Shown here in pieces: positions 8,790-17,399 of a stretch of DNA of 64,000 nt; the first letter of the stretch is position 1; every line of letters begins with the position of its first letter. The translations under genes were made by a program, and so were the position numbers. Source of the stretch: an uncultured Verrucomicrobiota bacterium (GTDB lineage: Bacteria; Verrucomicrobiota; Verrucomicrobiia; Opitutales; Opitutaceae); assembly GCA_913058185.1 (NCBI GenBank), contig CAJXQX010000004.1, positions 38,941 through 102,940 of the forward strand. Reading direction: 5' to 3'. The notes under the pieces are model-generated. The model ran no database searches. It was not told where the DNA came from and saw only the letters and a program-made list of their open reading frames with translations.

Positions 8790-10466
8790 CTAGTTGACGC
8801 GATATTGGGCCTTCAACCGGACAAGTTCGGTTTTCAGCTCAGCGATTTTACCGGCGTATGCCGGATTGTCGTATTCGTTGTTCATCTCACCGGGATCTTG
8901 CTGGTGATCATAAAATTCCCACTCATCCACATCGTCGGTTTTGAAATCCCAATCAGCATCGTTGTGCTTGTAGTGGATAAGTTTATACCGAGCATCCGCC
9001 ACGCCTTCGTGTGGCGGCACACCATGGTTAAAGTAGGGTTCTCCGGAGTTTCGACCGGCCGTATTCCCACGCCACGTATTCCCTCCTCCATTTCCCCGAA
9101 ACTCTCCCGGGTAATCGTAATAGAAACTCGTTCTCCAGTTTTCGGGAATGTCGCCTTTGAGAATTGGGACCAAGCTACTCCCCTGCATTTCATCCGGAAT
9201 CGACGCCCCCGCCATCTCGAGGAACATCGGTGCGAAATCCAGATTGGAAACGATTTCATCAACGACCTGCCCTTCCGGCGCGACACCCGGCCAACGCACC
9301 ATAAATGGTGTTTTCAAACACTCTTCATACATCCAACGCTTATCATACCAACCGTGCTCACCGAGGAAAAAACCCTGGTCAGCGGCGTAGATCACGATGG
9401 TGTTTTCCGCCAGCCCACTTTCGTCCAGATAGTCCAACACGCGACCGACATTCTCGTCGATGCCTTTGCTGGTGAGGAGGAAGTTTTTGACGAAACGTTG
9501 GTATCGCCAAAGCGCTCGATCATCTCCATGGAGATTGGCCTTTTTAAACGCTTCATTGGCTTCGTCAAAGTGGCTGCGGTAAACGCCGAGCTGCTCGTCA
9601 TCTATATTGGCATACTCCAGACTCAGATTGCTAAGCGGCATCTCGTTGGCGATGCTCGTGCGGTGGTTCGCTGGCAGAGAACTGCGATTCGAAAAATCAT
9701 CGAAAAAGTTGTCCGGCACCGGAGCGGTCACGTCGTCCAATTCACCGAGGTGACGTAGAGCCGGTTGAAACGGTCCATGCGTCGCCTTAAACTGACACAT
9801 CAGCATGAAGGGCTGATCCGAGTCCCGATTTTTGAGCCAATCCAGGGATCGATCCACGACTACATCCGTATTGTAACCTTTATACTCCGTAGGTTCGCCA
9901 TCGGTGTAGAGGACCGGGTTGTAGTAGTGGCCCTGCCCGCGCATCACCTCGTGGTGATCGAATCCCGTGGGAATTGATTTCAAATGCCACTTGCCGACGA
10001 TCGCCGTCTGGTAGCCGGATTTTTGCAGCAACTTGGGAAACGTCATCTGCTTTCCATCAAAGGTCGTAAAATTATTTTCCTGTCCGTTGAGGTGCGAATA
10101 CTTCCCAGTCAGAACAACCGCTCGAGACGGGGCGCAGATTGAATTCGTAACCAGGCATCGATCAAAGCGAATGCCTTCATCGGCGATTCGATCGATGTTG
10201 GGGGTCGGCACCACTTTGGATAAAGGATGCCCATACGCAGAGATCGTCTGCCACGTGTGATCATCCGGGAATATAAAAAGAATGTTCGGCCGAGATTGAG
10301 CGGCACTCAGGCTCCCCATTCCCAATACATATAGAATCATCACAGCCACCCAGGTGAGGGAAACTGGACGCGCTTCGCTGCATTGATTGTTGCCCTCAAG
10401 AATCGAGCCAATCCGCCCAATAACAGATAGTTTTTTAGACAAATGTCGTTCGTAATTTTCCATCAC
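8790..10466 (-). CDS. S1 sulfatase with extended N-terminus
   Basis: 558 residues from ATG 10466, with the maturation motif CAPSR at 111-115 followed by LTGKYSHLNGQ, then GKWHLKSIPTGFDHHEV and AADQGFFLGEHGWYDKRWMYEE. The GEHGWYDKRWMYEE block is typical of the large N-acetylglucosamine-6-sulfatase/choline-sulfatase-like branch. The first 38 residues (MMENYERHLSKKLSVIGRIG...) precede a hydrophobic stretch LTWVAVMILYVLGMG ending SLSAAQ, so this is either an unusually long signal peptide or the true start is Met43 (10340). The long start is kept because its ATGA overlaps the upstream stop (10463-10466), as elsewhere in the operon. Confidence 0.92.
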   Translation of the reverse strand: MMENYERHLSKKLSVIGRIGSILEGNNQCSEARPVSLTWVAVMILYVLGMGSLSAAQSRPNILFIFPDDHTWQTISAYGHPLSKVVPTPNIDRIADEGIRFDRCLVTNSICAPSRAVVLTGKYSHLNGQENNFTTFDGKQMTFPKLLQKSGYQTAIVGKWHLKSIPTGFDHHEVMRGQGHYYNPVLYTDGEPTEYKGYNTDVVVDRSLDWLKNRDSDQPFMLMCQFKATHGPFQPALRHLGELDDVTAPVPDNFFDDFSNRSSLPANHRTSIANEMPLSNLSLEYANIDDEQLGVYRSHFDEANEAFKKANLHGDDRALWRYQRFVKNFLLTSKGIDENVGRVLDYLDESGLAENTIVIYAADQGFFLGEHGWYDKRWMYEECLKTPFMVRWPGVAPEGQVVDEIVSNLDFAPMFLEMAGASIPDEMQGSSLVPILKGDIPENWRTSFYYDYPGEFRGNGGGNTWRGNTAGRNSGEPYFNHGVPPHEGVADARYKLIHYKHNDADWDFKTDDVDEWEFYDHQQDPGEMNNEYDNPAYAGKIAELKTELVRLKAQYRVN

Positions 10467-11968
10467 GGTTTTTCATCTACTTTCCAGTTTTTGTTAGCGC
10501 GATTCCCGTAGTGGGGATAGTAATCCCACTCTACCGGTCCGCCTACGACGCGAGGATCCCGAGTTCGTTCTAGATGGGCGAAGAGTTGTTCCCGTAACTC
10601 GCTTTGAATATCTTCAAATCCTATCGCCCCGGCCACGTTCCGCATTTGGTGAGGATCGTCAGCAATCACGTATAATTCCTCAGCCGGATGCTTACTGAAT
10701 GCCAATTGCGCCAAATCGGCGACGCCGTGCTTGTCCCTGTTTTCGATCATAAAGGTTTTGGTCGGGGAAGAGTCGTATTCGCCAAAGGGGATCAACCGAT
10801 TGCACTCCGCGGGATCTGGCGAACCGGCCGGCCATCGAGTCGGTTCAAAATTATAGATGAACATGTAATCCTTCGTGCGGATCATTCGGCTAGGATAGCC
10901 CTTTCCTCCGGCACGAGCCCCGCTATGACGTTCGAATCCCACGTAAGCGGATTCCCGATCCACTGACTGCGAACTCTGGAAGAGGCCCATCAGACTCCTA
11001 CCCGTCATCATTTCCGGAACGGAAACTCCTGCCGCCTCCAGAAATGTGGGCGCCAAATCGCTCAAATTAACGGGATCGTCCACCATGTGCCCCACGCGCT
11101 TGATGCCCGTCGGCCAGCGAATGGCGAGCGGGACACGGGTGCCATCATCGTAGAGCGTAGCCTTAGCTCGCGGAAACGGCATCCCGTGGTCACTGGTCAC
11201 GATCACGATGGTATTTTCCAACAGCCCTCGCTTTTCGAACGAATCGATCGCCCGCGCCACCATCGAATCGAAGTGCTCCACTTCGACCAGATAATCGGCA
11301 ATATCACTGCGCACGATTTGGTTATCAGGAAACACTTCCGGCACGACAATCTTGCTAAGATCCTTGCCGGTTTTCAGCCCTGCGCCGTCCTGGTAAAATC
11401 GGTGCGGCTCGCTCGTTCCCAACCAGAAGCAGAAGGACTCATTCTCATCCCTTTCCGCCATGAAGTCCTCGAAATTCCCCGCATAGTCTGTGCTGCGGAT
11501 TCCCATGAACGAAGGTTTGAGGGTTCTCCCCTCATAGAGGGTTCCCGCGGGGTTTTCCGTTCGACCACCCGGCTCCAATCGTCCGGGGCCCCACGCCTTG
11601 CCCGTAGCCCCAATCTTATAACCCGCCTTCCGCAATTCATCCGGATAGGTCGCAAACTTAGCCGGCAGCGTGCTCCAAATGTTGCCCGCTTCCTCGAGAC
11701 GCCAAATGGGCTGACCCGTTAGGATAGCGCTACGCGAAGGACCGCAGGTCGGCGCATCGCAATAGGAATGCGTAAATCGTAATCCTTCAGCTGCCACTCG
11801 ATCAAAAGCAGGGGTGCTGACCACCGGGTCTCCGTTAGCGCCGGTGTGAGCCCAAGACTGATCATCAGAAATACAGAAGAGAATGTTCGGGCGGGACTGT
11901 TCCGTCGCGCCACAGAAGCTCGAGGCCCAAGCTCCAGCTACGATCAAAAGAGTGACGAGTTTTTTCAT
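10463..11968 (-). CDS. S1 sulfatase, tandem paralogue A (GKAWGPG subtype)
   Basis: 501 residues from ATG 11968 (MKKLVTLLIVAGAW signal peptide). An in-frame ATG at 11989 would add seven residues, but 11968 gives the ATGA overlap with the upstream stop at 11965, so it is preferred. Maturation motif CGPSR at 75-79 followed by LTGQPIWRLEEAGN. The usual GKWHLG is replaced by GKAWGPG; SDHGMPFPRAK marks the second metal site. This resembles the heparan N-sulfatase-like branch. It is closely similar along its whole length to 11965-13461, including the final VDEKP, so the pair arose by tandem duplication. Substrate unknown. Confidence 0.94.
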   Translation of the reverse strand: MKKLVTLLIVAGAWASSFCGATEQSRPNILFCISDDQSWAHTGANGDPVVSTPAFDRVAAEGLRFTHSYCDAPTCGPSRSAILTGQPIWRLEEAGNIWSTLPAKFATYPDELRKAGYKIGATGKAWGPGRLEPGGRTENPAGTLYEGRTLKPSFMGIRSTDYAGNFEDFMAERDENESFCFWLGTSEPHRFYQDGAGLKTGKDLSKIVVPEVFPDNQIVRSDIADYLVEVEHFDSMVARAIDSFEKRGLLENTIVIVTSDHGMPFPRAKATLYDDGTRVPLAIRWPTGIKRVGHMVDDPVNLSDLAPTFLEAAGVSVPEMMTGRSLMGLFQSSQSVDRESAYVGFERHSGARAGGKGYPSRMIRTKDYMFIYNFEPTRWPAGSPDPAECNRLIPFGEYDSSPTKTFMIENRDKHGVADLAQLAFSKHPAEELYVIADDPHQMRNVAGAIGFEDIQSELREQLFAHLERTRDPRVVGGPVEWDYYPHYGNRANKNWKVDEKP

Positions 11969-13461
11969 GGCTTTTCGTCGACGGTCCATCCTTCGGTCCT
12001 AACCCTACCGTAGTAGGGATAATAATCCCAATCAACCGTCCCACCCACGACTCGCGGATCCTGGGTTTCGGCCAAGCGATCAAACAAACGCGCGCGTAAT
12101 TCTTTTTGAATCGCTTGATGATCCCGGGAGCCCGCCAGGTTCGTCATTTGATACGGATCGTTTGCTATGTCGTAGAGTTCTTCCGCGGGCCGCATGCCAA
12201 AGGAGAGCTCGGCCAACGCAGCAACGCCGTGCGTGTCCCGGTTCTCCATCATGAACGTCTTGGTCGGCGAATCATCGATTTCGCCATACGGGATGGCCCG
12301 CGCGCACACCGAGGCATCAGGCGAACCCGATGGCCAACGCGTGGGCTCGAAATTGTGAATATACAAAAAGTTTTCCGTTCGAATCGCACGACAGGGATAC
12401 CCTTTTCCGCCCGCCCGACATCCATCGTGTCTTTCCATAGCGACATAGGACGCATCGCGGGTCGTCGTCTCTTGATTCGCAAAAATATCCGTCATGCTCC
12501 TGGCACTCATCATGCGAGGAATCTCCACACCCGTAGCGGCCAAAAAGGTCGGCGCGAGGTCGCTCAGATTGACGAAGGAATCCACCTCTCTCCCCGCCTT
12601 CGCAATACCGGCCGGCCAACGAAGCGCCAACGGCACGCGCGACCCCAAATCATACAAACTCGCCTTGGCCCGCGGAAACGGCATGCCGTGATCACTCGTC
12701 ACCACGATGATGGTATTCTCCAACAATCCTCGCTTTTCGAGCGATTCGATCGCCCGCGCGACCATCGAATCAAAGTGCTCCACCTCGACCAAGTAGTCGG
12801 CAATATCGCTGCGCACTATCTCATTGTCAGGAAACACTCCGGGCACGACGATTTTGCTGAGATCTTTGCCGGTTTTTAGCCCCGCGCCATCCTGATAAGA
12901 ACGGTGCGGCTCGCTCGTTCCCAACCAGAAGCAGAAGGACTCATTCTCATCCGTCTCCGCCATGAAGTCCTCGAAATTTCCCGCATAGTCCGTGTTGCGG
13001 ATTCCTTGGAAGGAGGGTTCGAGCGTTCGCCCCTCATAGAGGGGACCCGCCGGATTCTCCGTCCGGCCTCCTGGCTCAAGCCGTCCCGGGCTCCACGCTT
13101 TGCCCGTCGCCCCCACCTTGTAACCTGCCTTTCGCAATTCATCCGTATAAGTCGCGAATTTCGCCGGCAGAGTGCTATGAATATTACCCGCCTCCTCCAG
13201 CCGCCAAATGGATTGCCCGGTGAGAATCGCACTGCGCGACGGACCGCAGGTCGGCGCATCGCAAAACGCATGGGTAAATCGAAGTCCTTCTAGAGCGATC
13301 CGATCAAAAGCAGGCGTCTGCACAACCGGATCCCCATTCGCGCCAGTATGCGCATAAGACTGATCGTCAGAAATACAAAACAGAATATTCGGTCGCTTCC
13401 CCGCCACCAACGAGCCCGCCACTAAAGCAAACGCCAATAACCCTGAAGTAATCTTTATCAT
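11965..13461 (-). CDS. S1 sulfatase, tandem paralogue B (GKAWSPG subtype)
   Basis: 498 residues from ATG 13461 (signal peptide MIKITSGLLAFALVAGSLVAG). An ATG at 13473 is also in frame but lies inside the GAACGA repeat tract; with 13461 the purine-rich GAGAACGAGA lies immediately upstream as a ribosome-binding region. Maturation motif CGPSR at 73-77, LTGQSIWRLEEAGN, GKAWSPGRLEPGGRTENPAG and SDHGMPFPRAK. Near-identical blocks are shared with 10463-11968 (FCFWLGTSEPHR, DLSKIVVP, YLVEVEHFDSMVARAI). It is first of the six sulfatases in the operon, 130 bases after the Gfo/Idh gene. Confidence 0.94.
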   Translation of the reverse strand: MIKITSGLLAFALVAGSLVAGKRPNILFCISDDQSYAHTGANGDPVVQTPAFDRIALEGLRFTHAFCDAPTCGPSRSAILTGQSIWRLEEAGNIHSTLPAKFATYTDELRKAGYKVGATGKAWSPGRLEPGGRTENPAGPLYEGRTLEPSFQGIRNTDYAGNFEDFMAETDENESFCFWLGTSEPHRSYQDGAGLKTGKDLSKIVVPGVFPDNEIVRSDIADYLVEVEHFDSMVARAIESLEKRGLLENTIIVVTSDHGMPFPRAKASLYDLGSRVPLALRWPAGIAKAGREVDSFVNLSDLAPTFLAATGVEIPRMMSARSMTDIFANQETTTRDASYVAMERHDGCRAGGKGYPCRAIRTENFLYIHNFEPTRWPSGSPDASVCARAIPYGEIDDSPTKTFMMENRDTHGVAALAELSFGMRPAEELYDIANDPYQMTNLAGSRDHQAIQKELRARLFDRLAETQDPRVVGGTVDWDYYPYYGRVRTEGWTVDEKP

Positions 13462-13570
13462 TCTCGTTCTCATACTCGTTCTCGCTCTCGTTCTCGTTCT
13501 CGTTCTCGTTCCAAAAAATCCTGCCTCTCAGCGTCTGAATCTGTGTTTATCAGTGTTCATCTGTGGTTAG
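13461..13570 (-). repeat. Hexanucleotide-repeat leader, copy 2, with attached short interspersed motif
   Basis: On the minus strand this stretch reads from 13570: TAACCACAGATGAACACTGA then TAAACACAGATT (13569-13538), the GAGGCAGGATTTTTT core (13528-13513), and about eight GAACGA/GAGCGA units running into the sulfatase start. The core and repeat are shared with 3899-3958. The CACAGATGAACACTGAT-type segment resembles, from memory, a short motif that recurs between genes in many environmental bacteria. Confidence 0.7.
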
Positions 13571-13591
13571 AAAATCATGCTTCTCACCCGT

Positions 13592-14716
13592 CTACTTCAG
13601 CGTAAATTCCGGCATGCGTTTCAGTGCCCCGCCTTCCATCGCCGATTCATGCGCGAGGATTCCGACACAGGTGATGTTAGCCGACTCGGGCGCATTGGGA
13701 TACGGCGCCCGTTTTTCCAACAACGCGCTCACGAACTCATGCACCAGATGCGGATGGGATCCGCCGTGCCCGCCACCCTGGGTGAATGACAGGTGCTGGT
13801 TATCGCCCGAATCATAGACCCCGCGACCGGTGAACGGACGGATCTCTTCCGGGAGTCGATGCGCGTAGTCCGGCACCGTGACTTTCTCCGGGATCTCCGA
13901 TTCGGGTTTGCCAATGGTATGGATCACCGGGTTCTCCCCTTCGACCAGCGGCCACTCGTAGCTCTTCTTGGAGCCATAGGCATCAAAACTTTCCCGATAC
14001 TGCCGGGCGGTGTTGTAGAGCGACCGGATGATCCGCGCCGAAACATCTGAGTCCTTGAAAGTCACCTGGCAGGATTCGATCGCGAAGGATGAACCGTGGA
14101 TACCGATCATCTCTTCCTGAATCCGGCCCGAGCCAAAACACGATAACGTCTCCGCCCGGTTACGTTGCAGCGCCAGCACCGGCCCCACGCAATGCGTCGC
14201 GTAGTGCATTGGCGGAAGTCCGTCCCAATAACTCGGCCACCCCGCCATGTCCTGTTGGTGACTCGATTGCAGATACTGGATACGCCCCAGCTCGCCATTA
14301 TCGAAGAGCTCCTTCACGAACAAAAACTCCCGACTATAGACAACGGTCTCCATCATCATGTAAGTCAGGCCCGTCTCCTCACATAGCTTACAAATCGTTG
14401 CACACTCGTCGACCGTCGTCGCCATTGGCACGGTGCAAGCCACGTGTTTGCCCGCCTGCAGCGCTTGAATCGATTGCGACGCGTGACTGCCGATCGGCGT
14501 ATTTATGTGCACCGCATCGATCTCCGAATCGGCCAATAACTCTTCGGAAGAGGTATATCGTTTCTCGATCCCAAACTGGTCTCCGATTTTATTAAGGGAC
14601 GCTTCATTGCGCTGACAAATCGCGACAATCTTGGCGTTCGGGTGTTTTTGGTAAATCGGGATAAACTCGGCGCCAAAGCCGAGCCCCACGAGGGCGACAT
14701 TGATCTGATCAGGCAT
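13592..14716 (-). CDS. Gfo/Idh/MocA-family oxidoreductase
   Basis: 374 residues, no signal peptide, cytoplasmic. The N-terminal Rossmann fold shows VALVGLGFGAEF (NAD(P)-binding glycine motif, residues 8-19), then INTPIGSHASQSIQALQAGKHVACTVPMATT. The last block normally reads E-K-P in this family; here it is TVPMAT, an atypical catalytic lysine region. The C-terminal substrate domain contains HYATHCVGPVLAL. Likely an NAD(P)-dependent oxidoreductase or dehydratase acting on a sugar or inositol. It is the first gene of the minus-strand operon and faces the AraC regulator across 151 bases, suggesting that it works on a product of the sulfatases. Confidence 0.88.
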   Translation of the reverse strand: MPDQINVALVGLGFGAEFIPIYQKHPNAKIVAICQRNEASLNKIGDQFGIEKRYTSSEELLADSEIDAVHINTPIGSHASQSIQALQAGKHVACTVPMATTVDECATICKLCEETGLTYMMMETVVYSREFLFVKELFDNGELGRIQYLQSSHQQDMAGWPSYWDGLPPMHYATHCVGPVLALQRNRAETLSCFGSGRIQEEMIGIHGSSFAIESCQVTFKDSDVSARIIRSLYNTARQYRESFDAYGSKKSYEWPLVEGENPVIHTIGKPESEIPEKVTVPDYAHRLPEEIRPFTGRGVYDSGDNQHLSFTQGGGHGGSHPHLVHEFVSALLEKRAPYPNAPESANITCVGILAHESAMEGGALKRMPEFTLK

Positions 14717-14832
14717 AAGAAAATTGCGGGGGTAGGAAGTGAGTTAGCCGAGCGGGGCACTCGAGTCGGAATAACTTTGGGGGACAGTAGATCCGAATCA
14801 TCAATCCTACGTCATTTTCACCGAAAAAGCTT

Positions 14833-14863
14833 GTATTATTTGGTTATAATAATGGTATTATTT
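14833..14863. promoter_or_regulatory. Direct repeat GTATTATTT x2, 22-bp period; candidate AraC operator
   Basis: GTATTATTT occurs at 14833-14841 and again at 14855-14863, an exact 22-base period (about two helical turns), in the AT-rich gap between the divergent Gfo/Idh and AraC genes. AraC-family proteins typically bind two half-sites spaced by about 21 bp. TATAAT at 14845-14850 could be a -10 box for the regulator gene. The assignment is inference from position and spacing. Confidence 0.5.
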
Positions 14864-14867
14864 CGCC

Positions 14868-15596
14868 ATGATGTTACTTACGCCCCAACTCGACAACTTC
14901 CGTCTGGGTGGCGAATTCCACCGCCTGTTCGAACACATTCCCAATGTGATGTTCTTCGCCAAGGACCGAGAGCGCCGACTGTTTCTCGGCAACCAACGCT
15001 TCCTCGAGCACTGCGGCCTCAACTCTATCGACGACGTCATGGGGAAACTCGATGTGGATATCTTTCCAAAATACATGACCGATAAGTTTGAGGCCGATGA
15101 CCGCACCGTCTTCCGCACCCGCAAACCGCTGCTCAATCTCGTCGAACTCTTTCCTGCCCGTGACCGTCTCCCCGAGTGGTTTAGCACCAACAAGTATCCT
15201 ATCTTCGACCACGACGGAAACGTGGCCGCCATTTGCGGTCTCATCCAACCCTACGAGCGCGCCTTCGATGCCGCCGACGATCCCGTGACCAAAGTCGTCG
15301 AGCTCATCAAGACGAACATCGGTCAGACGATTAACATCCCCGCATTGGCCAGCGAAGCCGGTCTCTCCCAGCGCCACCTCGAGCGCCTCTTCAAACAACG
15401 CTTCGGTATCAGTCCCCGCGAATACATCATCCGGCTTCGCGTCCTCATCGCGGCCGACCTACTGAAATCGACCGTAAAGAGCATCACCGAAATCGCCCTC
15501 GAGAGCGGTTTCTACGATCACAGCTCCTTCACCCGCCAATTCAAAAACCATTTCGGCACCCTCCCCTTAAAATACCGGAAATCCACCGGCGGATAA
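14868..15596 (+). CDS. AraC-family regulator with N-terminal PAS-like sensor
   Basis: 242 residues. Residues about 10-115 look like a PAS fold (HIPNVMFFAKDRERRLFLGNQ is its core; the GKLDVDIFPKYMTDKFEADD segment follows). Residues about 140-240 form the double helix-turn-helix AraC domain (INIPALASEAGLSQRHLERLF; ITEIALESGFYDHSSFTRQF). No transmembrane segment, so it is a cytoplasmic one-component sensor. It is divergent from the sulfatase operon and is the best candidate for its regulator. ATG 14868 is followed directly by a second ATG (14871); no strong Shine-Dalgarno sequence precedes either. Confidence 0.9.
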   Translation: MMLLTPQLDNFRLGGEFHRLFEHIPNVMFFAKDRERRLFLGNQRFLEHCGLNSIDDVMGKLDVDIFPKYMTDKFEADDRTVFRTRKPLLNLVELFPARDRLPEWFSTNKYPIFDHDGNVAAICGLIQPYERAFDAADDPVTKVVELIKTNIGQTINIPALASEAGLSQRHLERLFKQRFGISPREYIIRLRVLIAADLLKSTVKSITEIALESGFYDHSSFTRQFKNHFGTLPLKYRKSTGG

Positions 15597-15704
15597 ACCA
15601 CCAGTTGCCACGCTCGTAATCTTTCTCTGTTTTCGTTCTTCTTCTCTTCCACTCACCCAGAAAGGGAATGTTACCGAATCAAATCCCCATCAGGGTCTCT
15701 GGTC

Positions 15705-17345
15705 ATGCGTAAATCCACCCTATTCCTCCTCGGGTTGCTGCCGCTTATAGCGATCGGCGCCCAACAAACCGACGTCGTCATCTACGGCGGAACCTCTGCG
15801 GCGATCGTCGCCGCGGTTCAGGTCAAAAAGATGGGGAAATCCGTCATCGTCGTTTCGCCGGATCGACATCTCGGCGGACTCAGCAGCGGTGGACTGGGTT
15901 GGACGGATACTGGCAACAAAGCGGTCATCGGCGGACTCGCTCGTGAGTTCTACCACCGCATCTGGAAACATTATGACGAGGACGGTTCCTGGCGCCAGCA
16001 GAGTAAGGACGAATACGGCAACAAGGGCCAAGGCACCCCGGCGATCGATGGCGACGAACGCACCATGTGGATTTTTGAGCCTCACGCCGCCGAGGGCGTG
16101 TTCGAGGACTTTGTGCGCGACTACGAGATCGAGGTCGTGCGCGACGCCTGGCTGGATCGTGGCCCCGATGGCGTCACCGTGGAGGATGGCCGCATTACCG
16201 AATTCCGCACCCTCGATGGCACGATTTACCGCGGTAAAATCTTCATGGATGCGACCTACGAAGGCGACCTGATCTCGGCGGCGGACATCGATACCCGCGT
16301 GGGCCGGGAGAGTAAAGAGACCTACGGCGAGGACTGGAACGGCGTGCAAATCGGAGTCCTGCATCACGGCCACCACTTCGACGCTATTCCCAACCAACAA
16401 CGCATCGATCCCTATGTCATTCCGGGTGACCCCTCGAGTGGCGTGCTCCCGCGCATCAGTGCGGCACACCCCGGCGAGAAACACGCCGGCGACCACAAGG
16501 TGCAGGCCTACTGCTTCCGCATGTGTCTCACCAACGACCCGACCAACCGTATTCCGTTCTCTCGTCCCGACAACTACGACCCCAGCCAATACGAGCTCTT
16601 GGTCCGCATCTTCGATGCCGGTTGGCGCGAAACTTTCCAAAAATTCGACCCCATCCCCAACCACAAGACCGATACTAACAATCACGGTCCGATGAGCTCC
16701 GATAACATCGGGATGAACTACAACTATCCCGAAGGGAGCTACGCCGAACGCCGCGCTATCTTCAAAGAGCACGAAGACTACCAGAAAGGCTGGCTCTACT
16801 TCATCGCCACGGATCCCCGCGTGCCCACCGAAGTCCAAGCCGAGATGAACACCTGGGGCCTGCCCAAAGATGAGTTCACCGACAACGGCAACTGGTCGCA
16901 TCAACTCTACATCCGGGAGGCCCGTCGCATGGTGGGCGACTTTGTCATGACCGAGAACGAACTCCTGCAACGTTCGCCTACACCCAAGCCGATCGGCATG
17001 GGTAGCTACACCCTCGATTCCCACAACGTCCAACGTTACATCACGCCCGAAGGTTACGTGCAAAACGAGGGCGACATCGGCGTGAAGTGCAAACCCTACC
17101 AAATCGCCTACGGCTCCCTCGTTCCGCAGAAGGAACAATGCGAAAACTTATTCGCGCCCGTTTGCGTCTCCAGCTCCCACATCGCCTTCGGTTCGATCCG
17201 CATGGAGCCGGTATTTATGATTCTCGGACAAAGTGCGGCGACCGCCGCCTGCTTCGCGATCGACGATAACATCCCCGTGCAAGACGTGGACTATGAGAAA
17301 CTCCGCCAGCGGCTACTCGCCGACGGCCAAGTCCTCAGCCACTAG
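15705..17345 (+). CDS. Secreted FAD-dependent oxidoreductase
   Basis: 546 residues with signal peptide 1-19 (LLGLLPLIAIGAQQ). The dinucleotide-binding motif VVIYGGTSAAIVAAVQ comes straight after it, then SPDRHLGGLSSGGLGWTD, matching the FAD_oxidored (PF12831) family common in PVC and Bacteroidetes glycan-degrading loci. The C-terminal FGSIRMEPVFMILGQSAATAA is the usual second flavin-binding block. Reaction and substrate unknown; in these loci such proteins are often near sulfatases. It lies downstream of, and codirectional with, the AraC gene (108-base gap) but may have its own promoter. Confidence 0.88.
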   Translation: MRKSTLFLLGLLPLIAIGAQQTDVVIYGGTSAAIVAAVQVKKMGKSVIVVSPDRHLGGLSSGGLGWTDTGNKAVIGGLAREFYHRIWKHYDEDGSWRQQSKDEYGNKGQGTPAIDGDERTMWIFEPHAAEGVFEDFVRDYEIEVVRDAWLDRGPDGVTVEDGRITEFRTLDGTIYRGKIFMDATYEGDLISAADIDTRVGRESKETYGEDWNGVQIGVLHHGHHFDAIPNQQRIDPYVIPGDPSSGVLPRISAAHPGEKHAGDHKVQAYCFRMCLTNDPTNRIPFSRPDNYDPSQYELLVRIFDAGWRETFQKFDPIPNHKTDTNNHGPMSSDNIGMNYNYPEGSYAERRAIFKEHEDYQKGWLYFIATDPRVPTEVQAEMNTWGLPKDEFTDNGNWSHQLYIREARRMVGDFVMTENELLQRSPTPKPIGMGSYTLDSHNVQRYITPEGYVQNEGDIGVKCKPYQIAYGSLVPQKEQCENLFAPVCVSSSHIAFGSIRMEPVFMILGQSAATAACFAIDDNIPVQDVDYEKLRQRLLADGQVLSH

Positions 17346-17399
17346 TCTGCCCACGGGTCTTTTACGACCGAATCCCTGGGGATCGCGCTCAGCCGATTC

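Noticed and set aside
8685..9758. 357-codon plus-strand frame opposite a sulfatase
   Set aside because: Lies fully antisense to a gene with all sulfatase motifs and shows no domain or start signal.
15720..17138. 472-codon open frame on the minus strand opposite the FAD oxidoreductase
   Set aside because: The plus strand has a clear signal peptide and flavin motifs; the antisense frame is Val/Gly/Ala-rich without motifs, as expected in high-GC antisense.
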